Source: Deltaproteobacteria bacterium (lineage in GTDB: Bacteria > SZUA-79 > Acidulodesulfobacterales > Acidulodesulfobacteraceae). Taken from it: a stretch of DNA of 64,000 bases. A model generated the notes under the pieces. The model worked only from the letters and a program-made list of their open reading frames with translations. It searched no databases and was not told where the DNA came from. Shown here piece after piece: positions 17,048 through 26,161 of this stretch. The position numbers and the translations under genes are program-made. The first letter of the stretch is position 1. Each line of letters opens with the position of its first letter. The stretch lies in NCBI GenBank assembly GCA_023489335.1, contig JAMDCP010000011.1, positions 1-64,000 of the forward strand, in the 5' to 3' direction.

Positions 17048-18777
17048 GATATTCTAAATTTTTTATACCGTCTTTAAAAGAAGACCCGAAGGAGGCTGTT
17101 CTTAAAAGCCATAAACTGCTTTTGAGAGCGGGATACGTCAGGCAGCTTTCGGGAGGCATTTACACCTATCTGCCGCTCGGCTTAAGAAGCCTGAGGAAAT
17201 TGGAGGACATAATAAGGCAGGAAATGGATTCGGCGGGGGCGGTAGAACTTTCTATGCCTTTTGTCCAGCCTTTGGATATCTGGAGGCAGTCCGGCAGGGA
17301 CGAAGACTACGGAAAGGAATTGTTAAGGTTTAAGGACAGGCAGGACAGGGATTTTTGTCTTGCGCCAACCTATGAAGAGGTTATTACTGATTTAGCTAAA
17401 AGAAATATAAAATCCTATAAGGAATTGCCTTTAACTTTATACCAGATACACCTTAAATTTAGAGATGAAATGCGCCCAAGGTTCGGCCTTATGCGCGCAA
17501 AAGAATTTATTATGAAGGATGCTTACAGCTTTGACGCTGATGATGCCGGTCTGGATAAAAGTTATAAAGCAATGAGGAAAGCGTACGAAAGCATATTTAA
17601 GAGGCTTGGGTTTAGCTTTAAATTTATTAAAGCCGAGGCCGGGGAAATAGGAGGAACGTATTCCGAAGAGCTGATGGTTTTTTCGGAATACGGCGAAGAC
17701 AGGATAGTACTGTGCGGTAATTGCGGGTATTCCGCTTCTATAGATGACGCTGATTCCGTCTCCGATTACCACGGTCCTCTTGAGTCATGCAGGCAGCCCA
17801 GAATGACAAAGCTATTTACCCCCGGTAAAAAATCGGTTGAAGATGTCAGCGCATATCTTAAGGTGGATAAAACCTGTTTTGCAAAAACAATTATATATGA
17901 AACCGAATTGGGTTTTGTTGCCGGAATCGTAAGGGGAGATAGAGATATAAACGAGCATAAATTAAAAAAGGCGGCGGGCGTTAAAAACTTATTTCTTGCC
18001 AAGGAAGCGGATGTGGAAAGGATAACCGGCGCTCCTTGCGGCTTTGCCGGTCCGTTCGGCCTAAAGGGTATTCGCCTTATAGTCATAGATGAGGAGATTA
18101 ATAATTCGGAATACTGGATTACAGGGGCAAACGAAAAGGATACCCATATGGCGAATGTAAAGCCCGAACGCGATTTTACGCCGGACGCCGTTGCCAACAT
18201 AAGAAGCGTTCAAAACGGGGATAAATGCCCCAAATGCTCGGGCAGTTTAAGCGTTAAAAACGCGATCGAGCTTGGGCATATTTTTAAATTGGGCGATAAA
18301 TATTCAAGTATTTTAGATGCAAAATTCTTAGATGAAAAAGGAGAATTTAAATTTTTCGTTATGGGATGTTACGGGATTGGGATAGGAAGAACGCTTCAAA
18401 CGCTTATAGAGGTTTTTTCCGACGAATCGGGAATAAACCTTCCCGTGCCTGTAAGCCCGTTTACTGTTGCGGTTGTTTCGCTGAATACGGGAGATGAGGG
18501 GATAGTCAGCCTTTCCGAAAAGATTTACGGCGACCTTAAATCTTCGGGAATAGACATTCTTTATGATGACAGAAAATTATCCGCGGGGGTTAAACTTAAA
18601 GATGTAGATTTAATCGGAATACCTTTTAAAATAGTTATCGGAAATAGAACGATTAAGGATAAAAAATATGAACTGTCCATAAAAAGGGGAAATATAAAGG
18701 AGGTTTATGACGACCTTGAGAGCCTTTATAGAAGGGTAACAGAGTTATCAAAAACGGAAGGTTTCTTTGAGTTATAA
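17044..18777 (+). CDS. proS: Prolyl-tRNA synthetase, bacterial type with editing domain
   Basis: 577 residues, class II. Motif 1 region (HKLLLRAGYVRQLSGGIYTY), motif 2 (FRDEMRPRFGLMRAKEFIMK) and motif 3 (GCYGIGIGRTLQ) are complete. The INS editing domain occupies about residues 230-380 (KTIIYETELGFVAGIVRGDR) and removes mischarged alanine. The anticodon-binding domain closes the protein. ATGA overlap with ispG, a pairing common in bacteria. Confidence 0.97.
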   Translation: MRYSKFFIPSLKEDPKEAVLKSHKLLLRAGYVRQLSGGIYTYLPLGLRSLRKLEDIIRQEMDSAGAVELSMPFVQPLDIWRQSGRDEDYGKELLRFKDRQDRDFCLAPTYEEVITDLAKRNIKSYKELPLTLYQIHLKFRDEMRPRFGLMRAKEFIMKDAYSFDADDAGLDKSYKAMRKAYESIFKRLGFSFKFIKAEAGEIGGTYSEELMVFSEYGEDRIVLCGNCGYSASIDDADSVSDYHGPLESCRQPRMTKLFTPGKKSVEDVSAYLKVDKTCFAKTIIYETELGFVAGIVRGDRDINEHKLKKAAGVKNLFLAKEADVERITGAPCGFAGPFGLKGIRLIVIDEEINNSEYWITGANEKDTHMANVKPERDFTPDAVANIRSVQNGDKCPKCSGSLSVKNAIELGHIFKLGDKYSSILDAKFLDEKGEFKFFVMGCYGIGIGRTLQTLIEVFSDESGINLPVPVSPFTVAVVSLNTGDEGIVSLSEKIYGDLKSSGIDILYDDRKLSAGVKLKDVDLIGIPFKIVIGNRTIKDKKYELSIKRGNIKEVYDDLESLYRRVTELSKTEGFFEL

Positions 18778-18834
18778 AAAAATAAAAAATCCTGATTCTT
18801 GAAAATTTAAGTAAAACGGCAGAGGAGGTATGTT

Positions 18835-19305
18835 ATGATAGATTTAAATATACCGGGCATTACAAATGTTAAAATAGAAAATGTGGTATTCGATATGAAC
18901 GGAACGCTTTCGGAAAACGGATTAATAAAAGAGTCCGTTAAAGGGCTTTTAAACGAGCTTTCTAAGCATGCGGCCATATATATAATTACCTCCGATACCT
19001 TTGGAAGCGCCAACGAAGCCGTTAAAGGGATAAATGCCAAACTTTACATAATAAAAGGAGATAATTCAGCCCAAAAGAAAAAGGAGTTGGTTTATAAATT
19101 AGGGTATTCAAAAACTGCGGTTATAGGCAACGGCTATAACGATTATGCAATGTTTAAGCAGGGTGTTATAGGCATCGGAATAATGGAAAGCGAAGGGCTT
19201 GCCGTTAAAGCCGCCCTTCACTGCGATATTATTGTGACAAAAATAGAAAATGCTATAGATCTTTTATTAAATCCTAAGAAATTAATTGCCACATTAAGAA
19301 ATTAA
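18835..19305 (+). CDS. HAD-like soluble P-type ATPase-related protein
   Basis: 156 residues resembling COG4087 proteins, the soluble relatives of P-type ATPase P-domains. Motif I is FDMNGTLS with Asp20 as nucleophile and Asn22 where classical phosphatases have Asp; motif II is IITSD; motif IV is GNGYNDYAMF. The DxN pattern recalls P-type ATPase-like HADs and makes simple phosphatase activity uncertain. AGAGGAGG precedes the ATG by 7. Real activity unknown. Confidence 0.82.
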   Translation: MIDLNIPGITNVKIENVVFDMNGTLSENGLIKESVKGLLNELSKHAAIYIITSDTFGSANEAVKGINAKLYIIKGDNSAQKKKELVYKLGYSKTAVIGNGYNDYAMFKQGVIGIGIMESEGLAVKAALHCDIIVTKIENAIDLLLNPKKLIATLRN

Positions 19306-19323
19306 TTTAATGCCAGCATTAAA
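19306..19323. terminator. Palindromic hairpin after the HAD gene
   Basis: TTTAATGCCAGCATTAAA is a perfect palindrome that begins immediately after the HAD stop codon. No U-run follows, so intrinsic termination is only a guess. Confidence 0.35.
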
Positions 19324-19402
19324 TTATATGTCACCGCTCCCCTTGGAATAGCAAGGGAATGGCAACTTATGGGAAACGGGCAGACCGCCCGCTAAATTAC
19401 GC

Positions 19403-19621
19403 TCAGCCAAAACCGCTGCTGTGCCCGCCGCCGCAAGAGCCGGATGGATTATAACTTACTGAAGACCCGGAGTTTCCATAGCTGCTAAAAGAGCTGACCC
19501 TTTTAACCGGTTTTTCTGCTCCGCAAACAGGGCATTTAATATCTTCGCCCTTTTCGCTGAGCCTCTGGTAAATTTCAAATATTTTTCCGCATTTTTGGCA
19601 CCGATATTCATATATAGGCAT
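19403..19621 (-). CDS. FmdB-family zinc-ribbon protein
   Basis: 72 residues. MPIYEYRCQKCGKIFE is the canonical FmdB opening, with C8/C11 and C30/C33 making a zinc ribbon; the rest is a Ser/Gly-rich low-complexity tail ending GGGHSSGFG. Proteins of this family are widespread putative regulators with no settled function. AGGAGGAT lies 6-7 bases before the ATG. Its stop lies ~100 bp from the convergent HAD gene. Confidence 0.92.
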   Translation of the reverse strand: MPIYEYRCQKCGKIFEIYQRLSEKGEDIKCPVCGAEKPVKRVSSFSSYGNSGSSVSYNPSGSCGGGHSSGFG

Positions 19622-19705
19622 ATTTTACAATATCCTCCTTTATAGTTTAGATTTATTATTTTGGTTATTATAACACAAAACCCGCCGAAAATCTATAGCG
19701 GAGCA

Positions 19706-21124
19706 TCAATATTTGGATTTAGGAACCACCGTTAATCTTCCCGTAACAAGTTTTATGTAATATTTATCTAAAGTTAACTCGTATAACGCGTTTAAATAGC
19801 TCACCTTGGCTGCTTTATACTGGTCCAGCGTTTTATACAGATTTATTAAGGTTGTCATGCCTGCCTTATATCTATTGGCCGTAATTCTTAATGTTTCTTT
19901 GGCATTTAAAACGGCTAGTTTTGCAACATTTGTATTTATAAAATTTGTCTTATATTGCAAATAGGCTTTTCTAACCTGCATTTCAATCTTGTTTCTAAGA
20001 AGTCCCCGATATTCGATCATTGTGTTATAACGGCTTTTTGATTTTTGCAGATTATTATAATCGTATAATCCCGAAAAAATATTGAAGTGGAGCATTACGG
20101 TAAAGGCGTAACTGTAAGAATCATCCGGATGTATGGCAGGCCCGTTGCTAAAATAGTCATATCCGGCAACAAGCGTCGGCAAAAACTTTCCGTACGCCTC
20201 TTTAATTCCAAGACCCATATTTTTTTTATCAAGAAGAAGCGCTTTATAATCGGGCCTATAGGCAAACGCCTCTTTTTGCAAAGAACCTACTGACAGGGAT
20301 TTATTGTAAGAAGGCAGCAATTTAGATGTCAATTTATATTTTGCGTCAACATTCAGTCCTATCGTGATATTTAAAAAATATTTGGACAGTTTATAATCCT
20401 TTTTTGCCGTGGCAAGCTTTTCTTCCGCCTTTGCAAGCTCGACTTTCGCCCGTAAAACATCCGAAGAAACAACCTGTCCGGCATTATAAAGGTTTTCCGA
20501 CAAATTTTTATAAGCTCTGGCGGTTTTCACCATGCTTTTCATTAACTTAACATACTTATGCGCCAGAATGACGGAGTAATAAGCCTTTGCTACGCTGTAA
20601 AGCACCTTTTGCTTTGTCTCGCTTAACCCCTTTTTTAAAGATAACTTGTGAAGGCGCGCCCTTTGATAGCCAAGGTAAATTTTTCCGCCCATAAACAGCG
20701 GCTGTTCTATTTGGAATTCGGATTGATAGTTGTGAACCATTCCCGGATTATTTAAGAAATTTGGGCTGAAATAACTCTGGACATTCTGATTTGTAAGAAT
20801 TTTTTGGTTCAGAACGCTTCCAAATGCATATAACGGGTTATCCGTGTTTAAATATGTTTCGTTAAAATTAATCTTCGGAAAAAAACCGCTTAAAGCCTCA
20901 TTTTCTTCATAACCGGCTATATCAAGGTTTGCCTTTCCCAATCTAAGTATTTTATTGTACTTTAACGAGTATAAAAAGGCTTTGTTTATAGACATACCCT
21001 TTATTCCGGCTGCGCACGCGCCTTTTGAAACGGTTATTGCCGTTATAAGAATTGCGATTGGAATCAAATAAAAAATACCGCTAAAATGATTGACGGCAAT
21101 TTTCATTACTTTACATTTATTCAT
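19706..21124 (-). CDS. TolC-family outer-membrane efflux protein (second copy)
   Basis: 472 residues with a signal peptide (hydrophobic ~15-35, ending CAAG) and two efflux repeats: MSINKAFLYSLKYNKILRLG near 43 and RYKAGMTTLINLYKTLDQ near 430. It forms a trimeric outer-membrane channel. Unlike the copy at 11766, no fusion protein lies beside it; the ArsR gene is 102 bp upstream on the same strand and might control it. Substrate unknown. Confidence 0.88.
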   Translation of the reverse strand: MNKCKVMKIAVNHFSGIFYLIPIAILITAITVSKGACAAGIKGMSINKAFLYSLKYNKILRLGKANLDIAGYEENEALSGFFPKINFNETYLNTDNPLYAFGSVLNQKILTNQNVQSYFSPNFLNNPGMVHNYQSEFQIEQPLFMGGKIYLGYQRARLHKLSLKKGLSETKQKVLYSVAKAYYSVILAHKYVKLMKSMVKTARAYKNLSENLYNAGQVVSSDVLRAKVELAKAEEKLATAKKDYKLSKYFLNITIGLNVDAKYKLTSKLLPSYNKSLSVGSLQKEAFAYRPDYKALLLDKKNMGLGIKEAYGKFLPTLVAGYDYFSNGPAIHPDDSYSYAFTVMLHFNIFSGLYDYNNLQKSKSRYNTMIEYRGLLRNKIEMQVRKAYLQYKTNFINTNVAKLAVLNAKETLRITANRYKAGMTTLINLYKTLDQYKAAKVSYLNALYELTLDKYYIKLVTGRLTVVPKSKY

Positions 21125-21226
21125 ATATAGTGATAATTATATATTTAAATTTAAAACATTGCAACTAAAATAAAGAATTTATACAGGCATAGCGTAAAGA
21201 TTTTTTTTTGCGATAAAATTTAAGGT

Positions 21227-21589
21227 TTATTTTGGTAAATTCAAAGGAGGAGAATTTTTGGCTTTTGCGTCATGATTGTTGCCGGAAGAATTGCTATAAT
21301 CTTTTAAATCGTTAAATATTTTTTCGATTCTCTTATCGCTGAGCTGATAGCACATCATCACGCCGTCGCGTTTACAACTGACTATGCCTTTATTTTTAAG
21401 GGAAACAAGGTGCTGGGATACGGTTGCCTGAGGAAGTCCGAGGGTTTCCCATATATTTTTTACGCACGATTTATTGCTGATTAAAACCTCTATTATTTTA
21501 AGCCTAATGGGATGGCCAAGTGTTTTAAGGAGCTCAGCCTCGGCGACAAATGAGCTCCGCTGATTTTCAATTTCATTTTTTATATCCAT
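21227..21589 (-). CDS. ArsR-family winged-helix regulator
   Basis: 120 residues. Core of the ArsR fold: AELLKTLGHPIRLKIIEVLI, then KNIWETLGLPQATVSQHLVSLKNKGIV and MMCYQLSDKRI. NKSCVKNIW carries a Cys near helix 3 that could sense metal or sulfur species, and a second Cys precedes KRDGVMM, reminiscent of sulfide/persulfide-sensing members. Lies between the DsrE2-like and TolC genes on the same strand. Ligand not determinable. Confidence 0.9.
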   Translation of the reverse strand: MDIKNEIENQRSSFVAEAELLKTLGHPIRLKIIEVLISNKSCVKNIWETLGLPQATVSQHLVSLKNKGIVSCKRDGVMMCYQLSDKRIEKIFNDLKDYSNSSGNNHDAKAKNSPPLNLPK

Positions 21590-21713
21590 TATTTGCTTAC
21601 TTTCGTGAAAGTTTATTATAGATTAAAAAAATATTAGCTATAACTATAAAATATAAATATATACATATATGGTAATTATATTTATTTTTAAAAATTGTGT
21701 CAATAAAAAATAA

Positions 21714-21737
21714 AGCCCCTGCCGTTTGACAGGGGCT
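21714..21737 (-). terminator. Terminator of the DsrE2-like gene
   Basis: On the minus strand AGCCCCTG pairs with CAGGGGCT across an 8-base loop and is followed by TTTATTTTTTATT. Placed 64 bp after the DsrE2-like stop, it would separate that gene from the ArsR gene. Confidence 0.75.
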
Positions 21738-21800
21738 AACCCTTAATAATATTTAATTCAAGTTTAATTTTAACGGTATCGTTTTTTTTGCCGTTTATTT

Positions 21801-22271
21801 TTAAAATGCTAAGTGTATGTTGGCGCCGGCGGCATAATCTAAAAATGAAGCCGCTCCCGCATATTCAAGCCCGTCGATCATGTCTTCCTTTTTAAAGCCG
21901 AATAAATCCATCGTCATCTGGCAGGCTATTAACTTAACGCCTGTTTCCTGGCATAAAGAAATAAGTTCCGGAATGGTCGCAACCCCATTTTTTTTAATCA
22001 TTGATTTCATCATAGAGGTAGCCATAGCGGTCATGCCGGGCAGCGCGCCGATAATATTAGGAACGGGCATCGGCATTGCAGGATTGCCAAGAGGGGCGAC
22101 TTTAAGGGTATCTCCCGCATCTTTTTTGAGAATTTGCAATCCGTAAAAAGTAAAAAATATGGCGCTCTCTATATCGAGCGTCGCGGCGGTTGAGGCAAGA
22201 ATAAGCGGTGGATATGCCATGTCAAGCGTGCCGTGAATGGAAATTATAGCCATTTTTTTTTGATCAGCCAT
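21801..22271 (-). CDS. DsrE/DsrF/DrsH-like (DsrE2-type) sulfur-related protein
   Basis: 156 residues matching the DsrE2 group: KMAIISIHGTLDMAYPPLIL, IESAIFFTFYGLQILKK, the Pro/Met-rich AMPMPVPNIIGALPGMTA and LIACQMTMDLFGF with conserved Cys117; Cys107 lies in SLCQE. DsrE2 proteins are thought to carry persulfide, often with TusA/Hdr-like sulfur oxidation systems. GAAGGAGAAAG upstream of ATG is a clear ribosome-binding site. None of the usual partners is in the window. Confidence 0.85.
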   Translation of the reverse strand: MADQKKMAIISIHGTLDMAYPPLILASTAATLDIESAIFFTFYGLQILKKDAGDTLKVAPLGNPAMPMPVPNIIGALPGMTAMATSMMKSMIKKNGVATIPELISLCQETGVKLIACQMTMDLFGFKKEDMIDGLEYAGAASFLDYAAGANIHLAF

Positions 22272-22692
22272 TTTCTTTCTCCTTCTTTAAGGTTTAATTG
22301 AATTTTTTAATAAAATAAACGAAATTAGTTAAATTTATATGGATTAGGCCGATACTCTAAACCTATTCAAAATTTAAATTTAAAGATAAAATGATTTATT
22401 AATTTAATAAAATAAATCGAAAATTGTCAATAGTTAAATTGTAATCCCTTATAAATTCATAAGAAATAACTTATATTAAATTTTAAATTAATTTTTTATT
22501 AAAATAATATAAAAAAACATAATTTATACCCTGTTTTTTGTTTTAAAAGCATTGTTTTAGCTAAAATTATGCCTTAAATTTGACAAATCATAAAAAGTGT
22601 GGTAAATTTTATACAAAATATAAAAAAGTTTATTTGTTTTGCAAAAAATAATATTCATTAACATTTATTTTAGATAATTTTGAGGGAAAATA
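22272..22692. other. 421-bp AT-rich divergent intergenic region
   Basis: Separates the DsrE2-like gene (leftward) and the transglycosylase gene (rightward). No ORF. It contains TTGACA (22580-22585), 17 bases, TAAATT (22603-22608), a fair sigma70 promoter about 85 bp before the transglycosylase start. Confidence 0.5.
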
Positions 22693-23688
22693 GTGAAGAT
22701 AGTTAAAAAAATTTTTAAAAATTTGGTGTTGGTTCCGCCGGGCGCACCGTCCGCCGTTGCTCCCCGAGCCGGTCTTGTGTCCCGTTTTCGCATATCCACC
22801 TTTAACTTTTTTAGGAAAATTAAATTTAAGTATTTTTTGCCTTTTTTTGTAGTAATTTCCATATTAGTTTCCGTGGCTTTATTTTCTTATTATTATGTAC
22901 TTCCGATGTATTACAGCCTGTTAAAAGAACACCATGAAATAAAAGTTCTTAAAAATAAAATTCGCATAGATTATGAAAAAACCCAGATTTTAAAGATTAT
23001 AACCTCGTTCCATTCGGGACTTCCTCTTGCGGAAGAAAAAAATATTTCCGACCTTATTTTTAATATCGGAAAAAAATATGCGATAAATCCTGCCTTAATT
23101 TTAGCGGTTATCAGGGTTGAAAGTTCGTTTAACAATTTTTCGTATTCCGATATGGGCGCCGTGGGTCTTATGCAGGTTAAGCCAATCACAGGGCTTTATC
23201 TAATTAAAAAGTATAAGATTAAGTCCAAAGAATTTAATTATAATACGAAACACATAGAATACCTGCCTGTTAATTATTTATATAATCCTTCCTTAAACAT
23301 CAGGATCGGGGCAAGATATTTATTAAGTTTATTGTATGAATTTAAAAATTTAAAGCTGGCGCTGTTTGCTTATAACGCCGGTCCGACCGTTATTTTTAAA
23401 ACCATAAATTCAAATCAATTAAATTTAAAAGAAGAAGGAAGTATTTTAAATAAGTTGGAAAGCACAAATCAATTATTCTCTGATTTTTATTACGGATACT
23501 ATAAAAGGATCAAGAAATATTTCAAGGATTATAATAAAAAGATATTTAAAAATGACGGCAATTTAAAGGTTAGCTGGAAACATAAATCTTTGTTGGATAA
23601 CAGCAATGATAAATATTCAAAAGGCGGAAAACCGGCCCAGGTTCATGTTGCACCCATTAATTACAATCCTGTGCTGGTCGAAAAATAG
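22693..23688 (+). CDS. Membrane-anchored lytic transglycosylase (SLT domain)
   Basis: 331 residues, GTG start with GAGGG seven bases upstream. A transmembrane anchor lies at about residues 50-72. The SLT/lysozyme-like domain (~125-270) shows ILAVIRVESSFN with catalytic Glu143, GAVGLMQVKP, NIRIGARYLLSLL and ALFAYNAGPT. Such enzymes cleave peptidoglycan glycan strands to anhydromuropeptides during growth or complex assembly. The basic C-terminal tail is unrecognised. Single gene. Confidence 0.92.
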   Translation: MKIVKKIFKNLVLVPPGAPSAVAPRAGLVSRFRISTFNFFRKIKFKYFLPFFVVISILVSVALFSYYYVLPMYYSLLKEHHEIKVLKNKIRIDYEKTQILKIITSFHSGLPLAEEKNISDLIFNIGKKYAINPALILAVIRVESSFNNFSYSDMGAVGLMQVKPITGLYLIKKYKIKSKEFNYNTKHIEYLPVNYLYNPSLNIRIGARYLLSLLYEFKNLKLALFAYNAGPTVIFKTINSNQLNLKEEGSILNKLESTNQLFSDFYYGYYKRIKKYFKDYNKKIFKNDGNLKVSWKHKSLLDNSNDKYSKGGKPAQVHVAPINYNPVLVEK

Positions 23689-23710
23689 CGGATAGCGGGA
23701 AAATTTATAT

Positions 23711-24685
23711 TTAAATAAAATCGGGGTTATGGTTTTTTACATATCTCAATGATTTTATAAAGGATATTACCATTATAAAAGAAATAATAAAGACGACCAA
23801 AAAAAATCCTACCCCAAGACTATGAAGATTATGAACCTTAATAGGGGTTATAATACCTGTCTGAATTAATTTAGGAAAGGCAAATTCCAGTATCGCAACA
23901 AATACAAAAGTCAAGCCGCCCCAGAAAAGGGTAAGTCCCGATGTTCTTTTGGCAATGTATTCTATACCCTTTTTGGGAATATCCAAAACTTCCATAAACC
24001 TTCCTATAAGCATACCGACAATTATTTGCGTTACCATAGTCCCAAATCCAAACAAAAGCCCCGGTAAAAATCCAAAATAAGCATTCGGCATTTTAGGGGC
24101 AAGGACGGTATATACGATAATGGCAAATGCCCCCGTGCCCCATCCCGCAATAAATCCGTGTATCAATACCATATATATCGGGATAGGCTTATGTTTTTTA
24201 TTAACCGCCGATTCATTTCCGGGTTTAATATTATTAAAACTATTTCTGTCTTTTAGATGTGCAGGATGTGGTTTCCCATTCGAGTTTTTTAGAATTAAAA
24301 AATTTAATAAATTCATTACGGCGTGTTCTATCCCTTCGAATAATTCAAAATTTTTCCCAATGCCGATTATATAAGCTCCGGCGTACGACATAACAATTCC
24401 GACGAATATATATACGACAGGGATGACATCCGGTTTTGTCAATATATTTCCAAGGGCAAAGTATGACAGTTCGGATGCGAAGGCTCTTTGAAGCGTAAAT
24501 GCAAGCGAAAAAAGAAGTCCGGTTTTAAACCCGCCCATCGTGCTGTAACTGCCTATGGAATAACTGAAAGTAATCGGCCAGGTATGTTCATCGGGGGTAA
24601 ATCCGTGAATAATTCCTAAAAGAAATGCGGTAAGCAGTATAGAAAACATGGATGAAAAACTTTGAGGATCCCAGAGATTTATCAT
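23711..24685 (-). CDS. UreH/NiCoT-like polytopic membrane protein, putative metal transporter
   Basis: 324 residues with about six to eight transmembrane helices. The first helix carries HGFTPDEH (H27, D32, H34), reminiscent of the HX4DH nickel/cobalt-binding motif of NiCoT and UreH-like families. A second HGFIAGWGTGAFA motif opens the C-terminal half, suggesting an internal repeat. The loop between halves is basic and hydrophilic. Cation transport is inference; metal unknown. No urease or hydrogenase genes are nearby. Confidence 0.65.
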   Translation of the reverse strand: MINLWDPQSFSSMFSILLTAFLLGIIHGFTPDEHTWPITFSYSIGSYSTMGGFKTGLLFSLAFTLQRAFASELSYFALGNILTKPDVIPVVYIFVGIVMSYAGAYIIGIGKNFELFEGIEHAVMNLLNFLILKNSNGKPHPAHLKDRNSFNNIKPGNESAVNKKHKPIPIYMVLIHGFIAGWGTGAFAIIVYTVLAPKMPNAYFGFLPGLLFGFGTMVTQIIVGMLIGRFMEVLDIPKKGIEYIAKRTSGLTLFWGGLTFVFVAILEFAFPKLIQTGIITPIKVHNLHSLGVGFFLVVFIISFIMVISFIKSLRYVKNHNPDFI

Positions 24686-24867
24686 ATAAGCATATTAGAT
24701 TATAGAGTTGCAAACATCCTTGTTTTTATATAAATTATGGTATTATTTTTATGCTATAATCATATCAATAACATTATAATATAAAGTCAATGCAAAACAA
24801 AGCGTATTTACATCCAAAAATATTAATTATAAAAGCATGGGCAACAATTTTGGGATTTTGGCAAAAC

Positions 24868-24913
24868 TTGCAAAAACAGCTTGCCTATGGTAAAATACAA
24901 ACCAGTCGGTATG
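24868..24913 (+). promoter_or_regulatory. Promoter plus TetR-type operator of the nitroreductase gene
   Basis: TTGCAA (24868-24873), 17 bases, TAAAAT (24891-24896), then TACAAACCAGTCGGTATG (24896-24913), identical to the operator before the DsrE-like gene at 9610. The 24-base identity including the -10 region strongly suggests common control by the TetR at 10107. Confidence 0.75.
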
Positions 24914-24971
24914 AGTGGAATTCAATAAATTTAATTTTTGCAAATCAATAAAATAGGTAAGAGGTTTTTTT

Positions 24972-25634
24972 ATGGAACTGCAAGGTTGTATTTTGACCCG
25001 GTCATCAAAAAGGGACTTTAAGGATATTCCCGTTCCGAGGGATGTTCTTGACAAATTATTGGAGGTTTCTTTAAATGCCCCGTCATGGGCTAATTCTCAG
25101 CCATGGGAAATCGCCGTTTCAACCGGCAGGACAAGCGAATTTATTAAAGAAAAGATTTATAAGCTGGCATCGGAGGATAATCCAGGAAATCCCGATTATC
25201 CGTTTCCTGAGTTCTGGCCTGAAAGGCAGGCTAAGAATATGTTTGAAACCGGCAAGCGCAGGTATGAAGCTCTCGGCATTACAAGGGATGATAAAGCAGG
25301 GCGCAGAGAAATAGCCCTTTCGAACTATCTGTTTTTCGGCTCTCAAACGGCAATATTTATTTATATGGACCAAAAATTGGGACACTGGTCAACCCTCGAT
25401 TGCGGAATGTTAATTCAAAATATCCTTTTGGCAGCACACGATTTGGGTCTTGGAGCCTGTCCGCAGGCTTATTTGGTCAGGTATCCCGATATATTAAGAG
25501 AGGCTTTCAAGCTGCCCTGCAGCAAAAAATTTGTGCTGGGAATTTCCATAGGCTATTATAAAAAGGATAGCGCTATTAATAATATTAAGACCTCGAGAAT
25601 AAGTTTGAAAGATGCGGTAAGATATTACGAATAA
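24972..25634 (+). CDS. Nitroreductase-family flavoprotein
   Basis: 220 residues. FMN-binding pattern: TRSSKRDFKDIPVP, then NAPSWANSQPWEIAV, a central CGMLIQNILLAAHDLGLGAC and GISIGY near the end. These enzymes reduce nitro groups, quinones or similar electrophiles with NAD(P)H and flavin. AGAGG lies upstream of the ATG. Its promoter carries the same operator as the DsrE-like/TetR unit 15 kb away, suggesting a shared response to redox-active compounds. Actual substrate unknown. Confidence 0.9.
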   Translation: MELQGCILTRSSKRDFKDIPVPRDVLDKLLEVSLNAPSWANSQPWEIAVSTGRTSEFIKEKIYKLASEDNPGNPDYPFPEFWPERQAKNMFETGKRRYEALGITRDDKAGRREIALSNYLFFGSQTAIFIYMDQKLGHWSTLDCGMLIQNILLAAHDLGLGACPQAYLVRYPDILREAFKLPCSKKFVLGISIGYYKKDSAINNIKTSRISLKDAVRYYE

Positions 25635-25687
25635 TTTGCGAAATGACCCCGCAAAGCGATAAAGCATTTACATATCTCAATTTAAGA

Positions 25688-25734
25688 AGTGGTGAGCCGC
25701 GCGGGAGTCGAACCCACGACCACCTGATTAAAAG
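25688..25734 (-). repeat. Left attachment site, tRNA-Lys 3'-half copy
   Basis: 47 bases matching 33955-34001 with one mismatch, spanning from just past the CCA end to the anticodon loop of tRNA-Lys. Beyond 25734 the sequence diverges, so it cannot make a tRNA. It marks the far end of the integrated element. Confidence 0.92.
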
Positions 25735-25957
25735 CTATTTAAAAGGTTTTACGGAAATTCAATAATAACAAGCAACGGCAGACAGACGCTTACTTTTCTG
25801 AATTTTATATTTTATCTTAAATTAACGTCTTTATTACTGTTTTTTAAAAAAAACTTTACCGATTCTTTACCGCATGAAGTGAAATTGACTTTTGCATTAA
25901 TACGTAATAATATATAATAAAAGGTAAAAAAATCATTTTAAGGCAAAGGCTAATTTT
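25735..25957. other. Left end of the integrative element, non-coding
   Basis: No gene. It contains the 28-bp repeat at 25847-25874 that also occurs at the right end inside the integrase gene; the stretch leads into the HicB start at 25958. Confidence 0.5.
25847..25874 (+). repeat. 28-bp terminal repeat, left copy (candidate integrase arm site)
   Basis: Identical to 33884-33911. Its core is a tandem CTTTACCG-ATT-CTTTACCG, the spacing expected of paired arm-type sites of tyrosine integrases. It lies 113 bp inside the left att core. Confidence 0.6.
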
Positions 25958-26161
25958 ATGGAAAAAATTAAAGCTACATTTATAAAAGGTAAAAAATATT
26001 GGGTTGTTTATACCGATGACATTCCTGGTGCGATGTCTCAAGGAAAAACAGTAGAAGAAGCGGAAAAAAATTTAATAGATGCCATTATGGAACTTAGAAA
26101 AGCCGATACGTCTTCCGTCATAAAAGAAAAAGAAATAATCATACAGGAAGTGTTTGCTTGA
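25958..26161 (+). CDS. hicB: HicB-like antitoxin
   Basis: 67 residues of the HicB partial RNase H-like fold: KATFIKGKKYWVVYTDDIPG, then TVEEAEKNLIDAIMELRK. HicB proteins neutralise HicA mRNA interferases. The HicA gene begins inside its stop (4-base overlap). Order antitoxin then toxin is one of the two known arrangements. It may help keep the element in the cell. There is no separate DNA-binding domain visible. Confidence 0.88.
   Translation: MEKIKATFIKGKKYWVVYTDDIPGAMSQGKTVEEAEKNLIDAIMELRKADTSSVIKEKEIIIQEVFA

Noticed and set aside
25688-25734. Second tRNA-Lys gene
   Set aside because: Only the 3' half is present; beyond the anticodon loop the sequence cannot form the anticodon, D or acceptor stems.
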